A stretch of DNA of 64,000 nt from contig CP012158.1 of NCBI GenBank assembly GCA_001189275.1, positions 248,001-312,000 on the forward strand. The letters run 5' to 3'. This document shows positions 58,020 to 64,000 of the stretch, in pieces (the first letter of the stretch is position 1; each line of letters opens with the position of its first letter). The notes below the pieces were generated by a model. The model saw nothing but the letters and a program-made list of their open reading frames with translations, ran no database searches and had not been told where the DNA came from. The stretch is from Pyrobaculum sp. WP30. GTDB lineage: Archaea > Thermoproteota > Thermoprotei > Thermoproteales > Thermoproteaceae. The position numbers and the translations under genes were made by a program.

Positions 58020-59066
58020 ATGCACAAAAGAGAGGTCTGGACAATAACGGCCTTGTTGTTGCTGGCCGTCTTCGCCTCGGCGCAGAAAATCGTCGTCAGC
58101 TTCCCAGCATACAACATAGTGCTCAAAGAGGCGTTCCCCAACGCCGACGTTATACTCCTGACGAAAGGCGTCTCAGACCCCCACGAGTACCAGCTAACCC
58201 CCCAAGACCTCCAGATGCTTAAGGCGCTGACTGAGAGAGACGTGATTATATCCTCTATGCATGCGCCGTTTGAGCTGAAGATCGCCGAGATGGCCAAAAA
58301 CGGAGAGATAAAAGCCAAGCTGATAGACTTAACCAAGATACAGTGGTACCTCACATGGGATGGCGAGTTGGTCAAAGGAGCCAAACATGACCATGATGCG
58401 CATAAGCACGACCACGGCGGCGTGAATTTACACGATCACGGCGTCTACCCGCCCAACGTGTTTATATTAATTGAAGAGGTTTCCAAAGCCACAGGTCTAA
58501 AGCCAGATCAAAACTTCATACAGAAGCTAAAACAACTCAACGCCACATATGCAAATAAGTTCTCAGGCAAGGCAATAGCCATAACGCCAGCGGCCCAGTA
58601 CGTATTGTACTGGCTCGGCTACAGAGACATCGCGCTCTTCATCAAAGAGCCCGGCGTGCCGCCTTCGCCGGCGGATCTACAGAAAGTAGTTCAATACGCC
58701 AAGGAAGGCGCGCCGGCACTCGCAGTTGTGGTCAGAGGCGAGGCCCTCAGAATAGTCGACAACTTTAGAAACAAGATGAACGAACTCGGCGCCCAGCCAA
58801 AGATAGTCACCGCAGACTTCTCAAAAAACTACCTCTCCACACTTGAAAACTTGACGAAACAAATAGCCGCGGCCGCAAAGCCGACGGAGGCCACCCAGCA
58901 GACCACCGCCCAACAACCCTCCACCACCCAGCAGAGCCAGCCGGTAGCTCAAACTCCAAATACCTCCGGCGGCCTAGACGTTGCTGTTTGGGTAGCGTTG
59001 GTGGCTGTGGTGGTGGTCGCGGCGGCTACAGTGGCCGTAGCTTTGAGGAGAAAACCAAAACGGTAA
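58020..59066 (+). CDS. Metal ABC transporter substrate-binding protein (ZnuA-like)
   Basis: A 348-residue cluster A-I binding protein with a signal peptide (ALLLLAVFASAQ). FPAYNIVLKEAFPNADVILL and SDPHEYQLTPQDLQMLKALT hold the first metal His (HEY). A His/Asp-rich loop, residues 123-140 (KHDHDAHKHDHGG), is typical of zinc carriers. A Gln/Thr-rich stalk and a membrane helix (VAVWVALVAVVVVAAATVAV) anchor it outside. Its ATPase and permease are probably those at 46690-48289. Repeats at 57937 may control it. Confidence 0.85.
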   Translation: MHKREVWTITALLLLAVFASAQKIVVSFPAYNIVLKEAFPNADVILLTKGVSDPHEYQLTPQDLQMLKALTERDVIISSMHAPFELKIAEMAKNGEIKAKLIDLTKIQWYLTWDGELVKGAKHDHDAHKHDHGGVNLHDHGVYPPNVFILIEEVSKATGLKPDQNFIQKLKQLNATYANKFSGKAIAITPAAQYVLYWLGYRDIALFIKEPGVPPSPADLQKVVQYAKEGAPALAVVVRGEALRIVDNFRNKMNELGAQPKIVTADFSKNYLSTLENLTKQIAAAAKPTEATQQTTAQQPSTTQQSQPVAQTPNTSGGLDVAVWVALVAVVVVAAATVAVALRRKPKR

Positions 59067-59657
59067 ATCCCCTTTTTCCGATTTCACCTTAACCAAGTCC
59101 CTTCAAGTCCCTCTTAACGGCATCTCTGCGAGTCGGCATCTGCCACACCACATCTCTGCCCGCGCCCAGCTCCAGGCCGCGTTCCGGCGGGGCCGGCCTA
59201 TCCAAACCTCGATGTTCTGCCGCACAAGCCGTAGACGACCAAGTTTCTCTCCTCCTACGCCTATATCAACCCAAAGCGCTTTAAGGCTCCACGAGACGTC
59301 TGGGTCCTCCGCCGCCTCCTCAAGACAGCCACGCCGCTTAGCGACAAAGCCCGGCGCTAGACACTTCTCAAGACTACCACGTCGGCACCTGCCACTCGCC
59401 TTGTAAAGCTTTTTCCTTCGCCGGGTTTCCGCCGGCAAGCCGCTACACCTCCTCAGAAAGAGGGATTGGGGCCGTGGCTCTTAAAGTCGTTGAGAACCAT
59501 CCTTAGACGTGTGGGCGTTAATACCCTGCGCCTCCCAACTTCCCACCCCCATATCACCACCGGCGTCGATGTTTTCATATCCGAGGTTCGGGCGCTCGCC
59601 TGGACGACTTTACGCACTCCAGAAGCCTTATGCGGCGCCGAGGGGGATAGCTTTAAT
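59067..59657. other. Gene-poor stretch after the metal-binding protein gene
   Basis: 591 bp with no confident gene. One plus-strand frame stays coding-like for ~400 bp but has TAGs at 59232 and 59358 (FLSSYAYINPKRFKAPRDVW between them, VFISEVRALAWTTLRTPEAL later). A minus-strand frame of 111 codons (59103-59438) is open too, with no promoter or motif. I infer decay of an unknown gene. No RNA gene or repeat is seen. Confidence 0.4.
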
Positions 59658-60137
59658 TTACCAATCCAGCCCCTTTACCCCGGTTGCCTTTGGGTAGTAG
59701 TGCTTTACGGCGCGTATCTCTGAGATCAAGTCGGCGGCATCCGCCAGCTCCGGCCAGAGGTGGTTCCCAGTCACCACCACATGCGGCTTGACGCCTCTCA
59801 GCCGGAGGATCTCGCCAGGGGCGATGAAGCCCTGTCTCACGGCGTAGTTGAACTCGTCTAGGAGGACCAAGTCGTAGCTGTCTAGCACCTCCAAGACGCT
59901 TTCCCACATGGCCTGGGGGTTGCCGAACTCCTCGAGGGTCACCACGTCGATGCCGAGACGCCTCAGCGCCTTGTACTCCCCCACCTCCTCCCCCATGTAC
60001 AAGGGCGTCTTCATCATGAAGGCAACCAGCACTCTGTAGCCGTGGCCCCACGCCCGCAGAGCCACGCCGAGACCCGCCGTGGTCTTCCCCTTGCCGCCGC
60101 CCACATACGCAAGGAGCACTGAACGGTCCCCCTCCAT
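59658..60137 (-). CDS. cobA: Cob(I)alamin adenosyltransferase (CobA/BtuR type)
   Basis: A 159-residue corrinoid adenosyltransferase. Walker A-like GGGKGKTTAGLGVALRAWGH and VLLDEFNYAV are characteristic of the CobA/CobO family. It makes the Co-C bond of adenosylcobalamin. It is shorter than bacterial CobA (~196) because the N-terminal extension is absent. It is divergent from the cobY fusion across 26 bp; both belong to corrinoid metabolism. Confidence 0.9.
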   Translation of the reverse strand: MEGDRSVLLAYVGGGKGKTTAGLGVALRAWGHGYRVLVAFMMKTPLYMGEEVGEYKALRRLGIDVVTLEEFGNPQAMWESVLEVLDSYDLVLLDEFNYAVRQGFIAPGEILRLRGVKPHVVVTGNHLWPELADAADLISEIRAVKHYYPKATGVKGLDW

Positions 60138-60163
60138 ATATAAATCAGCCGTGTTTATCCACT

Positions 60164-61024
60164 GTGATAACCGGCATAATACTGGCTGGCGGCAGAGGCG
60201 AGAGGTTCGGCGACCCGGAGAAGTGCTTGGCGCCGGTCTGCGGCGTCCCGCTTCTCTTCCGCGTGGCGGGCGCTTTAGCGCAGGTCGTGGATAAGCTGTA
60301 CGTGGCCACTACGACTAGACACAAAAGAGTGGCCGAGGCGGCGGCGAGGTGGGGCATCGACGTGATCCACACCCCCGGCCTCGGCTACGAACAAGACTTC
60401 GCCAGGCTGGCGGCCTACGCCCCAGCCGTCGTGACTGCCTGCGACATAGCGGACCTAACGCCCAGCCACGTGCTCAAGCTGACGGCGGAGGAGGTCTTCG
60501 CCACGGCCACCTCGGGCGGCGAATACGTCGGCCTCTCCTACCTCCCCACCCCCGACCTCTCGAGGTGGGTGGATGTGGAGGTGGGCCTCCTCCGCGACGT
60601 GGACACGCGGGGGGACTTGGAGGAGGCGGAGCGGCTCTGCCCTGTGGCCTACCCCCTCTACGTGGACCCTGCCGCGTTGAAGCCGCATGAGGAGGTCCTC
60701 GAGGAGAGGAGCTACGCAGTGGTGCACCCCATAGCTGTAGATTACAAAACCGCCGTGGTGCTCGACGGCCACCACAGGCTACGCTTCCTACTCCGCGTCG
60801 GCCTCCCGGCGCCGGTCCTCCTCCTCGACTACGACGTGGTCGACGTCAACGTGGACAAGGGCGAGGTGGTGAGACGCGCCTATGCTGGCGACCTCTTCCC
60901 GCCGAAGACCACGTGGCACACCTACAGAGGGCGGCACGTCTCAGAGATACCGGCGGCGCCAGCGGAGGTGGAGGAGCTACGCCGCAGGCCCCGCCTAAAG
61001 CCGCGGCGGCTATGGAGCCCGTAG
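60164..61024 (+). CDS. cobY: CobY fused to a SerK/ParB-like kinase domain
   Basis: A 286-residue fusion. Residues 1-~165 form the nucleotidyltransferase: GIILAGGRGERFGDPEKCLA, VVTACDIADLTP. This fits CobY, the archaeal adenosylcobinamide-phosphate guanylyltransferase. Residues ~165-250 read LKPHEEVLEERSYAVVHPIA followed by VVLDGHHRLRFLLRVGLPAP, with DGHHR at 201-205, as in ParB-fold kinases related to SerK. In cobamide nucleotide-loop assembly a free amino acid such as threonine must be phosphorylated, so the second domain may be that kinase (inference). It overlaps the next gene by 13 bp. Confidence 0.75.
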   Translation: MITGIILAGGRGERFGDPEKCLAPVCGVPLLFRVAGALAQVVDKLYVATTTRHKRVAEAAARWGIDVIHTPGLGYEQDFARLAAYAPAVVTACDIADLTPSHVLKLTAEEVFATATSGGEYVGLSYLPTPDLSRWVDVEVGLLRDVDTRGDLEEAERLCPVAYPLYVDPAALKPHEEVLEERSYAVVHPIAVDYKTAVVLDGHHRLRFLLRVGLPAPVLLLDYDVVDVNVDKGEVVRRAYAGDLFPPKTTWHTYRGRHVSEIPAAPAEVEELRRRPRLKPRRLWSP

Positions 61025-62001
61025 CTAAGCTGGAGGAGGGCAGGCTCTGGGTCAAGGCGAGGGGGCTTGCGCTGTCGTCCACCGTGGACGGCGGCGTGAG
61101 GGAGGTAGAAGGCGCCGTGTTCGTCCAGCTGAGGGGCCACAAGACCTGCGCGGAGATGGAGAGAGAGGCGGTGCCGGGGCACCTCACCTTCTACACCGCC
61201 GTCGACGTGGCTCGGCACCACGCGGTTCTCCGCGGCGGGGGCGTCCTCGTGGCGGCCACGGCGGGGCTTAGAAACACCATCAACGTCCTGGCTGTGCTGG
61301 CGGTGGAGCCGGACCTCCGGGCTTTGGCAGACGCCTTTAGGCTGGCCGTTGAGGCCAAGGCGGCCGCCGCCGCGGACCTAGGCCTTAGGAGAGGAGGGAG
61401 GAGGGTGGGCGGAGACGTGTCAGATGCCGTTGCGGTCGTTGCGGCGGGCGGCGAGAGGAGGAGGTACGTGGGCCTTGAGACTGAGGTGGGCGACGAGCTG
61501 TTCCGGCTTGTGCACGACGCAGTGTTGAAGGCACTGGGCGGCCTCGACGTGGACCAGGAGCTTCGGCTAAGCCTAGGGCTGGGCTACGGCGATCTGCTGA
61601 GCCTCATACTGCAGGCCTACGCCCAGGCCCCGGTGCCGGGGGCGCAGAACGCCGAGGAGGAGGCCCGCAGACTTCTCGACGCCGTGTTGAGAGACCCCAA
61701 CGTCTGGGCCTTCATCTACGCCGCCGGGGAGCTGGACGCCAAGGCCGCCGCCGGGGCCTACCGCGGCCTGACGCCGGAGGAACACGCGGCGGACAGCAAA
61801 AAGATAGTGGCAGACGAGTCTTTGGCGGTGGCTCTGGCGGAGTACATCGGCGGCTTCAAGGCCGTACTTACGTTGTACTGGCTGGATAGACAGAAACCAG
61901 GCCCCCTGGCCGGGCTCCCCATGTTCGCCGACGACGTGGCGGCGGCGCTGGCCGCAGGCGTGTTGACAAAGCTTTACGACAGGTTGATACACGGCGTCTG
62001 A
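61012..62001 (+). CDS. CbiZ amidohydrolase fused to a CobZ/PgpA-like phosphatase
   Basis: A 329-residue fusion starting at ATG 61012. Residues 1-~170 match CbiZ, which cuts the aminopropanol side chain from adenosylcobinamide so that corrinoids can be re-used: LALSSTVDGGVREVEGAVFV, GGGVLVAATAGLRNTINVLA, VEAKAAAAADLGLRR and SDAVAVVA. Residues ~175-329 match PgpA-like/CobZ proteins (archaeal alpha-ribazole-phosphate phosphatase), with KKIVADESLAVALAEYIGGF (DE motif). Both activities belong to cobamide remodelling. The domain calls are from sequence pattern only. It is translationally coupled to cobY. Confidence 0.72.
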   Translation: MEPVAKLEEGRLWVKARGLALSSTVDGGVREVEGAVFVQLRGHKTCAEMEREAVPGHLTFYTAVDVARHHAVLRGGGVLVAATAGLRNTINVLAVLAVEPDLRALADAFRLAVEAKAAAAADLGLRRGGRRVGGDVSDAVAVVAAGGERRRYVGLETEVGDELFRLVHDAVLKALGGLDVDQELRLSLGLGYGDLLSLILQAYAQAPVPGAQNAEEEARRLLDAVLRDPNVWAFIYAAGELDAKAAAGAYRGLTPEEHAADSKKIVADESLAVALAEYIGGFKAVLTLYWLDRQKPGPLAGLPMFADDVAAALAAGVLTKLYDRLIHGV

Positions 62002-62073
62002 CCGGCCTCTTAAGGCGTAGGCTTGAGATGTGCGTCTTCAACAGATATATATATGGGTCCTATCGCTCTATTT

Positions 62074-63351
62074 ATGTTTCGTAGCGACATGAGAATTGTG
62101 GTGACCGCCTCCACGGCGGGCACGTTAATCGAGTGGTACGAGTTTTTCTCATACGCCTCTCTCTCGCCCTTCATCTCCCGCCTCTTCTTCCCCCAAGACG
62201 ACCCCATAGCCGCCTCTCTCTTGACTTGGCTTATCTTCGCCACAGGCTTCGTGGTGAGGCCCGTCGGCGCCGCCCTCTTCGGCCACCTCGGCGACAAGAT
62301 AGGCCGGAAGACCACCTTCATAACCACCCTCCTCCTCATGGGCGTGGCGACGTTTCTCATGGGCCTCCTCCCCACCTACGCAGAGATAGGCCTTGCGGCC
62401 CCCGTCCTCTTGACTATCCTCAGAATTCTACAAGGCGTCTCGCTAGGCGGCGAATACGGCGGCGCGGTGACCTACGTGCTTGAACACGCTGCCTCCCGCG
62501 CCAGGGCCTTCTACGCAGGCTTCGTCGCGGTGACTCCGCCCCTTGGCCTAGCCCTCGCCTCCCTCACTCTAGTAACGGCCTCGAAGCTCCTCTCTCCGCA
62601 GGACTTCGCCGCGTACGGCTGGCGTGTGCCCTTCCTCCTCTCCATAATACTCACGGCGATAGGCCTCGTCTTCCGTATAAAACTCCTCGAGACGCCTCTC
62701 TTCGAAGAGGCCAAGCGTAGAGGCGACGTCGCCAAGATACCGCTTGTGGAAGCCTTCGCCAGATACCCCCGCTACATGCTCGTCGGCATAGCCATAGCAG
62801 CCGGCCACGCCGTCTTGGCCTACACCGCCACAGGCTACATATTCACCTACCTCACCAACGTCACCAAGCTAGACCCCATCACCGCCAACCTAGCCGTAGG
62901 CGTCGCCGGCCTCTTCCAACTCCCCTTCTACATCTTCAACGCATGGCTCTCCGACAAAGTCGGCAGAAGACGCATATACATGACCGGCCTCCTCTTCGCC
63001 ATAGCCACCTACTACCCCGTGTATCTGTGGCTCGCCGGCGTCAAAGACGTCGCCCTAGTCTCCCTCGGCGTATTCGTCCTAATCCTCGCCACCGCCTTCA
63101 CCTTCAGCATCCTAGGCACCACGTTGGCGGAGCTCTTCCCCACCAGAGTCCGCTACACCGCCATGTCCATGGCCTTCAACCTAGGCATAGGCTTCTTCGG
63201 CGGCTTCACGCCATTCATAATACAGTCGATAGGTCTCTGGCTAAAAAACCCACTCGCCGGCGTCATCTTATACACCTACGTAGTGGCGGCAGTTGCCCTC
63301 ATCACCGCCCTCCTACTACTGCCCGAGACCAAGGACAAGGCGCTGGATTGA
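62074..63351 (+). CDS. MFS transporter, metabolite:H+ symporter (MHS) type
   Basis: A 425-residue membrane protein with 12 hydrophobic helices. TLIEWYEFFSYASLSPFISR (an IEWYDF-type start of MHS) is followed by FGHLGDKIGRKTTFITTLLL, the GDRxGRK loop. Then come LRILQGVSLGGEYGGAVTYV, and the second loop AWLSDKVGRRRIYM. Relatives carry carboxylates, proline or betaine. ATG 62074 (TATA agatatatatatg 62043-62055, about 25 bp) is chosen over the longer start at 62023. It lies inside the corrinoid cluster; a link to corrinoid use is only positional. Confidence 0.88.
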   Translation: MFRSDMRIVVTASTAGTLIEWYEFFSYASLSPFISRLFFPQDDPIAASLLTWLIFATGFVVRPVGAALFGHLGDKIGRKTTFITTLLLMGVATFLMGLLPTYAEIGLAAPVLLTILRILQGVSLGGEYGGAVTYVLEHAASRARAFYAGFVAVTPPLGLALASLTLVTASKLLSPQDFAAYGWRVPFLLSIILTAIGLVFRIKLLETPLFEEAKRRGDVAKIPLVEAFARYPRYMLVGIAIAAGHAVLAYTATGYIFTYLTNVTKLDPITANLAVGVAGLFQLPFYIFNAWLSDKVGRRRIYMTGLLFAIATYYPVYLWLAGVKDVALVSLGVFVLILATAFTFSILGTTLAELFPTRVRYTAMSMAFNLGIGFFGGFTPFIIQSIGLWLKNPLAGVILYTYVVAAVALITALLLLPETKDKALD

Positions 63352-63379
63352 TTTTAAACCACGTCCAGCAGACGTAGAG

Positions 63380-64000
63380 GTGGGTTATCCACAGGTGTTT
63401 CTCCACGGCGGCTCCACCTGGGCCGAGGAGGCTTCGCTGGACTTCTCAGACAACTCAAACCCCCTCGGCCCGCCTCCCCAGGTGGAGGAGGCCCTCAGCC
63501 ACGCCGCGGAGCTGGGCGTCTATAGGCGCTTCCCGGCACACCTCGCCGAGGAGACGTTGAGGGAGTACGAAGGCGTGGAGGTGACGGTCTTCAACGGAGC
63601 CACCGAGGCCCTCCTATACGCCCTGCTAGACCTAAAGCCGAGGCGAATCGCGGTGCCGTGGCCCTCCTACGGCGACTACCTGCGTATAGCCCAGCTCCTC
63701 GGCGTAGAGACGGTGAGGTTCCCGCCTTGGCGGCTGGAGGTCCTCAAGCCCGGCGACGTGGTGGTGCTTGCCAACCCCAACAACCCCCTCGGCTACCACT
63801 GGCCGCGCGACGTCGTTCTGGACTACGCCGACCAGGTCAGGCGTAGAGGCGCCAGGTTGCTGGTGGATGAGTCTTTTCTAGACTTCGTCAGAGGCGAGAC
63901 CGCGGCGCCCGACCTGCCCGTGGTTAAGTCCTACGGCAAGTTCCTCGCCGCGCCGGGCCTCAGGCTTGGGGCACTCCTCTACCGACACAAGGCGCCGCCG
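63380..64000 (+). CDS. cobD: Threonine-phosphate decarboxylase-like (CobD), 3' end cut by window
   Basis: An open frame of 207 codons starting at GTG 63380, running to the right edge without a stop. Its box gattttaaacc (63351-63361) is about 24 bp upstream. VFLHGGSTWAEEA, LDFSDNSNPLGPPPQVEEAL and VYRRFPAHLAEETLREYEGV match the HisC/CobD family start. VLANPNNPLGYHWPRDVVLD is the PLP-site Asn region, and VVKSYGKFLAAPGLRLGALL holds the PLP lysine. CobD decarboxylates threonine-phosphate to (R)-1-amino-2-propanol phosphate for the nucleotide loop. A histidinol-phosphate aminotransferase is the alternative; the neighbours favour CobD. Confidence 0.82.
   Translation, partial: MGYPQVFLHGGSTWAEEASLDFSDNSNPLGPPPQVEEALSHAAELGVYRRFPAHLAEETLREYEGVEVTVFNGATEALLYALLDLKPRRIAVPWPSYGDYLRIAQLLGVETVRFPPWRLEVLKPGDVVVLANPNNPLGYHWPRDVVLDYADQVRRRGARLLVDESFLDFVRGETAAPDLPVVKSYGKFLAAPGLRLGALLYRHKAPP

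Noticed and set aside
59103-59438. 111-codon minus-strand frame as a gene
   Set aside because: No promoter or motif, overlapped by coding-like sequence on the other strand; evidence too weak.

Overview
The window is chromosomal DNA from a hyperthermophilic crenarchaeon, most probably Pyrobaculum or a close relative in Thermoproteaceae. The signs are archaeal housekeeping genes (diphthine synthase, archaeal-type S5 and L30, RNase HII, KaiC-like ATPase, aminopropyltransferase, archaeal CoaBC, CobY), a PaREP1 protein and a PaREP2-like remnant (families known from Pyrobaculum/Thermoproteus), high GC, and mostly leaderless genes with an A/T-rich TATA box centred about 24-27 bp before the start codon. 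I used that TATA spacing to choose many starts. No rRNA, tRNA or CRISPR array was recognised. Species is not assigned.

Layout. 0-6 kb: GNAT, truA, dphB, a KaiC-like ATPase, a thiamine-binding family protein, MazG-like. 6.2 kb: an orphan IS605/TnpB-end (omega-RNA-like) element. 6.4-9.3 kb: futalosine menaquinone genes mqnE / mqnC-mqnA. 9.3-13.3 kb: ABC-2 exporter, sugar isomerase-like protein, 2-hydroxyacid dehydrogenase. 13.3-19 kb: a decayed accessory island with an alpha-lytic-like serine protease broken by one in-frame stop, membrane proteins, a PaREP2-like pseudogene, a truncated HTH gene, small coupled ORFs and PaREP1. 19-31.5 kb: malQ, an HTH-diiron fusion regulator, coaBC, an aminopropyltransferase, an S9 peptidase, an M50 protease, galK-galT, a second omega-RNA-like element, rpl30-rps5-rnhB. 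31.5-43.6 kb: a C2H2 mini-protein, PadR, nadE, thiolase, a MalK-like ATPase, MYG1-like, HtpX, PLD-like surface protein, membrane-anchored wHTH, deoC, acylphosphatase, a candidate structured RNA, small membrane paralogs. 43.7-51 kb: a frameshifted LysX-like ATP-grasp gene, a degraded 660 bp stretch, an eIF2B-like protein, metal ABC ATPase and permease, a coiled-coil surface protein, an archaeal ATPase with a palindromic operator.

51-64 kb: a radical SAM/SPASM enzyme followed by a promoter-equipped 14-codon ORF, a complete branched-chain amino-acid-type ABC transporter (livKHMGF), thiC, a His-rich metal-binding protein that probably serves the ATPase/permease pair 10 kb away, and a cobamide salvage cluster: cobA, a CobY fused to a SerK/ParB-like kinase domain, a CbiZ fused to a CobZ/PgpA-like phosphatase, an MFS transporter and cobD (cut by the window edge). 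Most notable are the two solo omega-RNA-like elements (one rewrites the galT C-terminus), the cobamide enzyme fusions, the radical SAM/mini-ORF pair, and three genes broken by single lesions (protease stop, LysX frameshift, secreted-protein frameshift).
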